From the NCBI RefSeq assembly GCF_027579695.1, contig NC_083589.1, positions 31,664,835 through 31,728,834 of the forward strand: 64,000 nt of DNA, given 5' to 3'. This document shows positions 60,023 through 64,000 of this stretch, piece by piece. Positions within the stretch are counted from its first letter, which is position 1; each line of letters opens with the position of its first letter. The position numbers and the translations under genes were made by a program. This DNA is from Neoarius graeffei. Its lineage: Eukaryota > Chordata > Actinopteri > Siluriformes > Ariidae. The notes below the pieces were generated by a model. The model was not told the origin of the DNA, searched no databases, and was given only the letters and a program-made list of their open reading frames with translations.

Positions 60023-61373
60023 GACACACACACACAAGGAGTATAAAGTAACCACATTAGCTATATCTATATCTGTGTGTCTTTAGTGTTCAAAATATTT
60101 CTATCCCTATGTGGATTTAAACCGGAAGTGGGTAAGTGGGTGTCCTCGACCTCAACTCAGGGCAGCTGGAAAAAGGAATCAATTTTCATTCACAAATTAC
60201 AGCAAAAAAAAAAAAAAACATTTGAAAAACACAGCTTTATTCAACTCCTTAACTTCTACAGTTCCTCGACCTCATCCACTTCACTCAAGTTAACTACTGG
60301 TCTCAACCAGACACCTCTTTGGAACTTTCTGGAAGCTATCTCGCTAATTTGACTGAGTAAGTTACCTACGGTACGTTTCTTCCAAAACAAGAAGTTCATT
60401 CCCCAATAAGGAACTGTTGACAACAATAGCCACCTAATAATATTTTATCACATTTCCTTCAGTAAATATCAGGTTTGTTACACTCCAGAAAGATCTGAAC
60501 CTTTCTGTAGACATTGTAAGAGTGTACCATGAAGTGCCACTGCTAGTCAAAATGGGGTCCTTTAAGAAGCATTTCTCATCTCATCTCATTATCTCTAGCC
60601 GCTTTATCCTTCTACAGGGTCGCAGGCAAGCTGGAGCCTATCCCAGCTGACTACGGGCGAAAGGCGGGGTACACCCTGGACAAGTCGCCAGGTCATCACA
60701 GGGCTGACACATAGACACAGACAACCATTCACACTCACATTCACACCTACGGTCAATTTAGAGTCACCAGTTAACCTAACCTGCATGTCTTTGGACTGTG
60801 GGGGAAACCGGAGCACCCGGAGGAAACCCACACGGACACGGGGAGAACATGCAAACTCCACACAGAAAGGCCCTCGCCGGCCCCGGGGCTCGAACCCAGG
60901 ACCTTCTTGCTGTGAGGCGACAGCGCTAACCACTACACCACCGTGCCGCCCTCATTATAATAATTATAATTTTAATAATAATGCAGAATGTTGTTTTTAA
61001 AAGGATGAAGAATGCACACGCTTGATGTAAAATTAATGTGCATCTGTACTTTTATCCATATAGAGCAATAATATATTCGTATTTGGTTACATTCATACGT
61101 ACATGCCACAATGAGTAAAAGATAATCAGTAACAAATCGCGATTCATTGAATGTCTGAGGTTTTCTGTGTTAATACCATGTGACTGTATGTGTGTGTAGG
61201 TACCTGAATGTCACCGATTCCCAACTCTCTCTCCACATCATAGCGCACTATGAAATCTCCCAGCATGCCGTTGTTGGCGATCCTGACCTGCTGAACGATG
61301 TTCGGGGTAAAAGTGATCTTGCAGAATGTCTCATTCTGTCGGATCACCGTGGAAGGGGGTATACCCACATTAC
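33878..61373 (-). CDS. itih5: Inter-alpha-trypsin inhibitor heavy chain 5 (itih5), 3' nine coding exons; 5' end outside window
   Basis: Secreted heavy chain of the inter-alpha-trypsin inhibitor family. Such proteins bind or are transferred to hyaluronan and stabilise extracellular matrix. Exons on the minus strand, in coding order: 61204-61373, 57832-57948, 55730-55901, 54419-54731, 50312-50937, 45566-45616, 43140-43256, 42415-42792, 33878-34188. Every intron has GT..AG, and phases agree across all eight junctions, giving about 750 codons and a TGA stop. In order the protein shows the end of the VIT region, a von Willebrand A domain with a DxSxS metal site (VIDSSASM), a poorly conserved linker, the DGDPHFVV motif, and the C-terminal domain ending near [14 protein letters not shown]. 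The wording around [23 protein letters not shown] and NVTVTIQG matches ITIH5 rather than ITIH1-4 as I recall them. Signal peptide and most of VIT must lie above 64000. Introns are inflated by transposons. No disabling change is seen. Confidence 0.93.
34490..35090. repeat. Unclassified fish repeat with two internal direct copies
   Basis: The phrases ATCAAAATCTAATCA, TTGTTC and TTCACTACTTTT recur at about 34505-34625 and 34675-34770. They are followed by CAAAGTTGGCGGAGGTAATT. It lies in the last itih5 intron. No coding capacity. Confidence 0.55.
35837..36054 (+). pseudogene. THAP zinc-finger exon, broken
   Basis: Begins [20 protein letters not shown] (the C-x-x-x-x-C start of a THAP domain, followed by the usual Tyr/Pro region YYHLPTIKK). 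After a stop near 36033 the other frame reads VCSDNFISG before a GT donor at about 36055, the classical C-x-x-H-F region with His replaced by Asn. A following segment at 36559 ([16 protein letters not shown]) resembles the next THAP-protein exon. Frameshift plus lost ligand indicates a relic. Confidence 0.65.
36090..36456 (+). mobile_element. tRNA-derived SINE, full length
   Basis: Flanked by AAAGTCGGAAG (36079-36089) and AAAGTCAGAAG (36457-36467), one mismatch. ATGAG-repeat tail. Confidence 0.85.
36795..36838. repeat. (CA)n microsatellite
   Basis: Uninterrupted CA repeat of about 40 bases inside the THAP element's left arm. Confidence 0.95.
36900..37264 (-). mobile_element. tRNA-derived SINE, full length
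   Basis: Flanked by about 10 bp AGGAAAAACT on both sides; standard tail and head. Confidence 0.8.
37849..39453 (-). mobile_element. Tc1-like transposon, second family
   Basis: 1605 bp, ends CAACCCCGAATCCAAAAAAG and complement, flanked by TA (37847-37848, 39454-39455). A second AAAAAAGTTGGGAC motif lies inside each arm. Inserted into the THAP element. Confidence 0.92.
38018..39145 (-). pseudogene. Tc1 transposase, second family, one nonsense codon
   Basis: Frame of about 375 codons. Translation likely starts at [13 protein letters not shown]. Helix-turn-helix around [19 protein letters not shown]; catalytic [14 protein letters not shown] and [11 protein letters not shown] (DD34E). The only break is an in-frame TAG at 38651-38653 where Trp (TGG) is expected; there are no indels. 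It is the best-preserved transposase of its type here. Confidence 0.85.
39470..39655 (-). pseudogene. Exon-like frame at right arm of the THAP element
   Basis: Minus strand [20 protein letters not shown], then [20 protein letters not shown] and DPYKIE. I recall this N-terminal pattern from repeated fish proteins that go on to SWIM and YqaJ-type nuclease domains, which are absent here. The 37640-37830 sequence may hold its continuation beyond the Tc1 insertion. Confidence 0.4.
40182..40666. mobile_element. Small TTAA-flanked terminal-inverted-repeat element
   Basis: TTAA at 40182-40185 and 40663-40666. Ends CTTCAGGACTTTTTAACCTG and complement of the form TTTTAAAAAATCCTGAAG. No coding potential beyond a short frame. 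Confidence 0.6.
40768..40822. repeat. (GTTT)n microsatellite
   Basis: About 13 uninterrupted GTTT units. Confidence 0.95.
40970..42060. mobile_element. Crypton-related relic, hairpin family, copy A (rearranged)
   Basis: Shares with copies B and C the subterminal phrases GTTGTCAAGACAACATGA and TCGCTTATCC, and a perfect 29-bp hairpin (41953-41981 with 42012-42040). It holds two coding bits: [20 protein letters not shown] at about 41339 and [17 protein letters not shown] at 41501. Their order is reversed relative to the expected protein, so this copy is rearranged or composite. Confidence 0.55.
42415..42792 (-). CDS. itih5: itih5 exon: C-terminal domain, first part
   Basis: 378 bp. It begins [14 protein letters not shown] and contains [12 protein letters not shown] and [14 protein letters not shown], ending HGLLG. 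The donor is gtgagc. It belongs to the C-terminal heavy-chain domain that is removed on maturation in the classical heavy chains. Confidence 0.92.
43140..43256 (-). CDS. itih5: itih5 exon with DPHF cleavage/ester-bond motif
   Basis: 117 bp. It encodes [20 protein letters not shown] and ends at TDHKHSG. In heavy chains of this family the Asp-Pro bond of DPHF is cleaved and the new C-terminal Asp is esterified to chondroitin sulphate, the step that allows transfer to hyaluronan. The motif is intact here. Confidence 0.92.
43495..43990 (-). mobile_element. Crypton-related relic, hairpin family, copy B
   Basis: A start codon on the plus strand near 43751 gives [20 protein letters not shown] then ALNA. 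An AATAAT microsatellite and a perfect 29-bp hairpin (43884-43912 with 43943-43971) follow. It faces copy C in opposite orientation. Confidence 0.55.
44205..44735 (-). mobile_element. Crypton-related relic, hairpin family, copy C
   Basis: Reverse orientation of copy B: hairpin GTGGTATATCAGATATATTC (44227-44253) with its complement ending 44314, then a TTA microsatellite. The minus-strand frame [20 protein letters not shown] starts near 44456. Confidence 0.55.
44736..45565. other. itih5 intron, no other gene seen
   Basis: No repeat or coding frame that I can support. Confidence 0.4.
45566..45616 (-). CDS. itih5: itih5 micro-exon: basic linker
   Basis: 51 bp between ttgtcttcag and gtaatt. It encodes a short basic Ser/Lys-rich stretch ([16 protein letters not shown]) immediately before the DPHF exon. 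Phases fit both neighbours. Human ITIH5, as recalled, has a similar short basic segment ending KTS before VDGDPHF. Confidence 0.85.
45705..46245 (+). mobile_element. Crypton-derived element with inverted repeats and hairpin, copy 2
   Basis: Inverted repeat GTCCACATTCCCTGGAT at about 45720 and ATCCAGTGAATGTGGAT at about 46110. A hairpin follows with arms TTATTCCACTCAATCTCGTC and its near-complement at 46216-46242. The interior keeps [11 protein letters not shown] then KYKKSNK, the same N-terminal exon as in copies at 23920 (reverse) and 56340. Confidence 0.6.
46420..46720. mobile_element. Second SINE-like family with internal (TATC)n
   Basis: Same family as 27790-29700: TTTGATTTGGCATAGG, then a TATC microsatellite (46484-46548), then AATGCTCTTCCTGATGCAAC. 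It shows the site uninterrupted by Tc1. Confidence 0.65.
46724..48328 (+). mobile_element. Tc1-like transposon, copy 2 of first family
   Basis: 1605 bp, ends CAGTGGTGCTTGAAAGTTTG, TA flanks at 46722-46723 and 48329-48330. Confidence 0.93.
47092..48138 (+). pseudogene. Tc1 transposase, copy 2, two stops and lost catalytic Glu
   Basis: Same protein as copies 1 and 3. Stops: TAA at 47731 and TGA a few codons later (in the NSELYQRIL region). The third catalytic residue is changed (NPIKMLW instead of NPIEMLW), and the family's own terminal TGA is lost, so the frame runs on to 48138. Clearly dead, but it keeps CGA at codon 287, where copies 1 and 3 have TGA. Confidence 0.88.
48331..49114. other. 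itih5 intron, no other gene seen
   Basis: An old palindromic-looking repeat (GTTTGGACACGCTTTCTCAT ... GTATCCAAACTTGTGACTGG) spans about 48390-48930. The two ends are typical of a decayed Tc1-type non-coding derivative. Otherwise nothing supported. Confidence 0.4.
49128..49504 (+). mobile_element. tRNA-derived SINE, full length
   Basis: Perfect 13-bp duplication ATCTGAACGTTCC (49115-49127 and 49505-49517). Head GGGCGGCACGGTGGTGTAGT. Probably one of the youngest copies. Confidence 0.88.
49518..50311. other. itih5 intron, no other gene seen
   Basis: The frame at 49930-50373 is the opposite strand of the following exon plus intron and is not supported as a gene. Confidence 0.4.
50312..50937 (-). 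CDS. itih5: itih5 exon: post-A-domain region and variable linker
   Basis: 626 bp, the largest exon. It starts by completing K-G then [14 protein letters not shown], and carries [17 protein letters not shown] and [11 protein letters not shown]. It then runs into a low-conservation acidic/Pro linker up to GKPT. The donor gtgaga was chosen because it gives the right phase (208 whole codons plus one base at each end) to join the 51-bp exon as Asn. Confidence 0.88.
51358..52912 (-). mobile_element. Tc1-like transposon, third family, decayed
   Basis: Ends CAATCCCAAATCAGAAAAAG and complement ATTTTTTTCTGATTGGGGGT. TA is on the left only; the right end abuts a SINE. Minus-strand transposase pieces include [20 protein letters not shown] near 52400 and [20 protein letters not shown] near 51950, with several frame breaks. 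Confidence 0.8.
51765..52560 (-). pseudogene. Tc1 transposase, third family, multiple breaks
   Basis: Fragments in order on the minus strand: [37 protein letters not shown], then [12 protein letters not shown] and a C-terminal part reading IPKAYWKRR. Frameshifts separate the fragments and the catalytic triad is not continuous. Confidence 0.7.
52913..53280 (+). mobile_element. Chimeric SINE: tRNA-derived head with a different tail
   Basis: The head GGCGGCACGGTGGTGTAGTG and body run to about 53070. It then switches to TTGAGGTGCCCTTGACCGAG, CCCCAACTGCTCCCC and GGGTTAAATGCAGAGAGGAA, which is the tail of another widespread fish SINE. It begins directly at the Tc1 end with no TA between. Confidence 0.7.
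53281..53894. other. itih5 intron, no other gene seen
   Basis: A CT microsatellite near 53770; otherwise no supported feature. Confidence 0.4.
53895..54112 (+). mobile_element. Old SINE-like fragment
   Basis: ATTTGTCACATTTACATTAC, GGGTCAGCCATG, TGCTGAAGGGCCAACAGATG and GACCTTCTGATCAGTAACCC in the order typical of a fish SINE body; ends unresolved. Confidence 0.55.
54419..54731 (-). CDS. itih5: itih5 exon: von Willebrand A domain, C-terminal half
   Basis: 313 bp. It joins the previous exon as SPTGG|TDIN, completing the conserved threonine loop of the A domain. It contains [16 protein letters not shown] and [18 protein letters not shown]. The donor is gtgag; the exon ends two bases into a Gly codon completed by the next exon. 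Confidence 0.92.
54905..55245 (+). pseudogene. Tc1 transposase fragment, another family
   Basis: Plus-strand bits: a [18 protein letters not shown] piece (GATCTGAAGAGACCAAAATT) corresponding to the DET motif, then GTGAAACACGGTGGTGGTAG (VKHGGGSIM). No termini are recognised. Confidence 0.6.
55246..55729. other. itih5 intron, no other gene seen
   Basis: AT-rich; nothing supported. Confidence 0.4.
55730..55901 (-). CDS. itih5: itih5 exon: von Willebrand A domain, middle
   Basis: 172 bp, starting on a codon boundary after a polypyrimidine tract and AG, and ending one base into a Gly codon. It encodes [20 protein letters not shown] and ends at SPTGG, the usual A-domain segment before the GGT loop. 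Confidence 0.92.
55902..56339. other. itih5 intron, no other gene seen
   Basis: Short CT-rich tract near 56195; nothing else supported. Confidence 0.4.
56340..57000 (+). mobile_element. Crypton-derived element with inverted repeats and hairpin, copy 3
   Basis: Left end TATTCTATTCACATTCATTT and right ATCCACTGACTGTGGATCGA. A hairpin with arms GTTATTCCACTGAATCTCGT and near-complement lies at 56898-56992. The interior reads [20 protein letters not shown] near 56632. Confidence 0.6.
57178..57550 (-). mobile_element. tRNA-derived SINE (CCATC-tail variant)
   Basis: Short duplication TTTCTTTA on both sides; head on the right is decayed (CCACTAAATCACCGTGCCAC). Confidence 0.75.
57832..57948 (-). CDS. 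itih5: itih5 exon: start of von Willebrand A domain
   Basis: 117 bp, 39 whole codons, phase 0 at both ends. It carries the first strand of the A domain and the metal-ion adhesion motif DSSAS ([16 protein letters not shown]). The acceptor is tttctctag and the donor gtggta. Confidence 0.92.
57985..58012. repeat. (TG)n/(CG)n microsatellite
   Basis: TG repeat changing to a short CGCGCGCG run just upstream of an itih5 exon. Confidence 0.85.
58013..58275. repeat. Old interspersed repeat with TTAGGG-like motifs
   Basis: GTGAGGACATTTTGGC and GTCCTCACTT, then a stretch of TTAGGGTTAGGGG-like words, then GTGTCCCCACAAA. This is a fish repeat I recall, not telomere. Confidence 0.5.
58276..59790 (-). mobile_element. 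Tc1-like transposon, fourth family, decayed
   Basis: Ends ACCCCATTTCCAGAAAAGTT and complement; TA at 59789-59790. A second AAAAAAGTTGGGACAGAG motif lies inside each arm. Confidence 0.82.
58555..59481 (-). pseudogene. Tc1 transposase, fourth family, several frameshifts
   Basis: Starts [20 protein letters not shown] at 59481. Fragments [59 protein letters not shown] and [18 protein letters not shown] lie in different frames. The last catalytic Glu is Lys (SPIKKVW). Confidence 0.78.
59800..60020. repeat. (GT)n and (TA)n microsatellites
   Basis: GT run at about 59802-59847 and TA run at about 59969-60015, the latter followed by a short CA tract. Confidence 0.95.
60021..60573. other. itih5 intron, no other gene seen
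   Basis: A-rich tract near 60205; no supported coding frame. Confidence 0.4.
60574..60953 (-). mobile_element. tRNA-derived SINE, full length
   Basis: CTCATCTCATCTCATTATCT tail on the left, intact head on the right; flanking duplication is short or not clear. Confidence 0.85.
61204..61373 (-). CDS. itih5: itih5 exon: end of VIT region
   Basis: 170 bp. Acceptor tcctcag sits just above 61373 and donor gtacct below 61204. It enters with the last two bases of a Gly codon and ends on a codon boundary (GDIQ). It encodes the C-terminal part of the vault/inter-alpha-trypsin (VIT) region, including [10 protein letters not shown] and [14 protein letters not shown]. It is the most 5' exon visible. Confidence 0.9.
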
Positions 61374-61551
61374 CTGAGGAGGGACATGGAATGTAAGTTG
61401 AATTAAACTGTACTGTATATTCAGTATATAGTGTATAGAGTATAACCATGTTGGCACATATTACATCCATCATCAAAAAACTCCCATGCAGGGATTGGCC
61501 AAGGATGGCTCACATGACATAAAATAGTTTCACCATTGATTAAGCAATGTA

Positions 61552-63159
61552 CAGTGGTGCTTGAAAGTTTGTGAACCCTTTAGAATTTTCTATATTTCTG
61601 CATAAATATGACCTAAAACAACATCAGATTTTCACACAAGTCCTAAAAGTAGATAAAGAGAACCCACTTAAACAAATGAGACAAAAATATTATACTTGGT
61701 CATTTATTTATTGAGGAAAATGATCCAATATTACATATCTGTGAGTGGCAAAAGTATGTGAACCTCTAGGATTAGCAGTTGATTTGAAGGTGAAATTAGA
61801 GTCAGGTGTTTTCAATCAATGGGATGACAATCAGATGTGAGTGGGCACCCTGTTTTATTTAAAGAACAGGGATCTATCAAAGTCTGATCTTCACAACACG
61901 TTTGTGGAAGTGTATCATGGCACGAACAAAGGAGATTTCTGAGGACCTCAGAAAAAGCGTTGTTGATGCTCATCAGGCTGGAAAAGTTTACAAAACCGTC
62001 TCTAAAGAGTTTGGACTCCAGCAATCCACAGTCAGACAGACTGTGTACAAATGGAGGAAATTCAAGACCATTGTTACCCTCCCCAGGAGTGATCGACCAA
62101 CCAAGATCACTCCAAGAGCAAGGTATGTAATAGTCGGCAAGTTCACAAAGGACCCCAGGGTAACTTCTCAGCAACTAAAGGCCTCTCTCACATTGGCTAA
62201 TGTTAATGTTCATGAGTCCACCATCAGGAGAACACTGAACAACAATGGTGTGCATGGCAGGGCTGCAAGGAGAAAGCCACTGCTCTCCAAAAAGAACATT
62301 GCTGCTCATCTGCAGTTTGCTAAAGATCACGCTGACAAGCCAGAAGGCTATTGGAAAAATGTTCTGTGGACAGATGAGACCAGAATAGAACTTTTTGGTT
62401 TAAATGAGAAGCGTTATGTTTGGAGAAAGGAAAACACCGCATTCCAGCATAAGAACCTTATCCTATTCGTGAAACATGGTGGTGGTAGTATCATGGTTTG
62501 GGCCTGTTTTGCTGCATCTGGGCCAGGACGGCTTGCCATCATTGATGGATCAATGAATTCTGAATTATACCAGCGAATTCTAAATGAAAATGTCAGGACA
62601 TCTGTCCATGAACTGAATCTCAAGAGAAGGTGTGTCACGCAGCAAGACAACGACCCTAAGCACACAAGTTGTTCTACCAAAGAATGGTTAAAGAAGAATA
62701 AAGTTAATGTTTTGGAATGGCCAAGTCAAAGTCCTGACCTTAATCCAATTGAAATGTTGTGGAATGACCTGAAGTGAGCAGTTCATGTGAGGAAACCCAC
62801 CAACATCCCAGAGCTGAAGCTGTTCTGTACGGAGGAATGGGCTAAAATTCCTCCAAGCCTGTGTGCAGGACTGATCAACAGTTACCGCAAACGTTTAGTT
62901 GCAGTTATTGCTGCACAAGGGGGTCACACCAGATACTGAAAGCAAAGGTTCACATACTTTTGCCACTGGCAGATATGTACTATTGGATAATTTTCCTCAA
63001 TAAATAAATGACCAAGTATAATATTTTTGTCTCATTTGTTTAACTGGGTTCTCTTTATCTACTTTTAGGACTTGTGTGAAAATCTGATGATGTTTTAGGT
63101 CATATTTATGCAGAAATATAGAAAATTCTAAAGGGTTCACAAACTTTCAAGCACCACTG
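61552..63159 (+). mobile_element. Tc1-like transposon, copy 3 of first family
   Basis: 1608 bp with long inverted repeats, TA flanks at 61550-61551 and 63160-63161. It lies in the itih5 intron just upstream of the first visible exon. Confidence 0.93.
61917..62939 (+). pseudogene. Tc1 transposase, copy 3, single nonsense codon
   Basis: 341-codon frame [19 protein letters not shown]. It has [18 protein letters not shown] and NPIEMLW (complete DD34E). No indels; the only break is TGA at 62775-62777, codon 287, the same codon as in copy 1. The rest is open to GGHTRY and the terminal TGA. Confidence 0.9.
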
Positions 63160-63735
63160 TATCTTGTGACATCAAAAAAAAAATGGATATGGTGTCAGTC
63201 AGTCATGGTATATCCTGGATATACCATGAACTGACGTCACAATTTCAAGCTATACAACTGATTAATACAATAAAGACAGACACAAATAGAAGTCATTAAT
63301 ACAATCAAAACAAAAACATTAGCATTTCAGCCAGGGGGATTTTCAACTGAACACACTAAAATAACCACACAAATCAATAGGTTTAACAGCTTTCTGATTT
63401 TGTGAGTTAGTTATTGTTTTTATGTCCTGTTTCGTCTCTTTTACAAATACCAAAAATAACAGTTTCGCAACCGACTCGAGTTACAGCTGTGGCTCCGCAA
63501 GCATTTCTGTGTGTGTAGATCTATGTATCATGATCATACCTGGCAAGGCAGGTGATAACATGGCAATAAATAAATAAATAAATAAATGGTTTAAAATCCC
63601 GATAGCATGGTGCACTGCACATGCACAGGTCAAAGGTCACTCTGACATAAACAACAATCATGGCTGCCTCCAGTGAGTGAATCTCGGCATAAAATCTTAA
63701 CACTTTTAATTTAGAATTTTTTGATGATGGATATA
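63160..63735. repeat. Repeat-like DNA with a short near-palindrome
   Basis: GTCAGTCATGGTATATCC is followed by GGATATACCATGAACTGAC at about 63195-63232. An AAAT microsatellite lies at about 63565-63590. It probably belongs to the same element as the long palindrome at 63736. Confidence 0.5.
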
Positions 63736-63886
63736 AATCAAATATATCATGCACTGAGAGGCTCCGGTTGAAATTATGGATTCTCTTCGATGACTGGCTG
63801 CACCCCTCACAACATATTATTACGCCAGCCACCTCAGAGAATCCATAATTTCAACCGGAGCCTCTCAGTGCATGGTATATTTGATT
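63736..63886. repeat. 51-bp inverted repeat with 49-base loop
   Basis: Arm 63736-63786 (contains GCACTGAGAGGCTCCGGTTG) is the reverse complement of 63836-63886 with a single mismatch. This resembles the terminal hairpins of the Crypton-related copies but in unrelated sequence. Confidence 0.85.
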
Positions 63887-64000
63887 ACTGTAATATTAGT
63901 GAAGAATAATTAAACTGTGTGTAAGGAGAATTTGACAGATGTACAACTGGAATGAAACCTTTTCCAGTGGATTCAGGCTTGGAAATTATTCTCAGTATGT

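Noticed and set aside
1..64000. Bacterial-type signals (ribosome binding sites, operons, riboswitches)
   Set aside because: The window is clearly vertebrate; none are expected and none were scored.

Overview
This is vertebrate, almost certainly teleost, nuclear DNA. The evidence is a multi-exon gene with GT/AG introns, dense Tc1/mariner copies, fish-type tRNA-derived SINEs, DIRS, hAT and Crypton-like elements, and many dinucleotide and tetranucleotide microsatellites. The dominant SINE (head GCGGCACGGTGGTGTAGTGG, ATGAG-repeat tail) resembles Mermaid/HE1-type SINEs of otophysan fish, so a catfish or relative is plausible, but the species cannot be fixed from sequence alone.

Only one host gene is visible: the 3' two-thirds of an inter-alpha-trypsin inhibitor heavy chain gene, best matched to itih5, on the minus strand. 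Nine coding exons lie between 61373 and 33878. All nine have consensus splice sites and matching phases. They encode the end of the VIT region, a von Willebrand A domain, a variable linker, the DPHF cleavage/ester motif and the conserved C-terminal domain. The 5' exons and promoter lie beyond 64000. Introns are packed with transposons.

Region by region. 1-7.4 kb: no gene; a hAT-like element with a perfect 8-bp target duplication, a high-copy fish repeat and a CT-rich minisatellite. 7.4-10.1 kb: a decayed L2-type LINE next to a perfect 29-bp hairpin. 10-12.5 kb: SINEs and a Tc1 remnant. 12.5-23.4 kb: a nested stack. An RTE-like LINE on the minus strand is split by a hAT-like element (12899-21227) and by a 1.4-kb LTR-derived element (21479-22904). 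The hAT itself holds a DIRS tyrosine-recombinase retrotransposon (13261-18674) and a solo LTR (18716-20436), and the solo LTR holds a minisatellite-bearing retroposon. 23.9-33 kb: Crypton-derived elements, TTAA elements, Tc1, and a retroposon encoding a small membrane/coiled-coil protein. 33.9-61.4 kb: itih5 with intronic Tc1 copies of several families, a THAP-bearing terminal-inverted-repeat element and hairpin-bearing Crypton relics. 61.5-64 kb: another Tc1 and a long palindrome.

The most unusual items are the 1.4-kb LTR element whose two outer ends are both LTR starts in inverted orientation (4-bp target duplication, proline-tRNA primer site), the hairpin-carrying Crypton relics, and the THAP element with unrelated coding exons at its two ends. 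All coordinates, repeats and reading frames come from reading the sequence; family names rest on recalled motifs and were not checked against databases.
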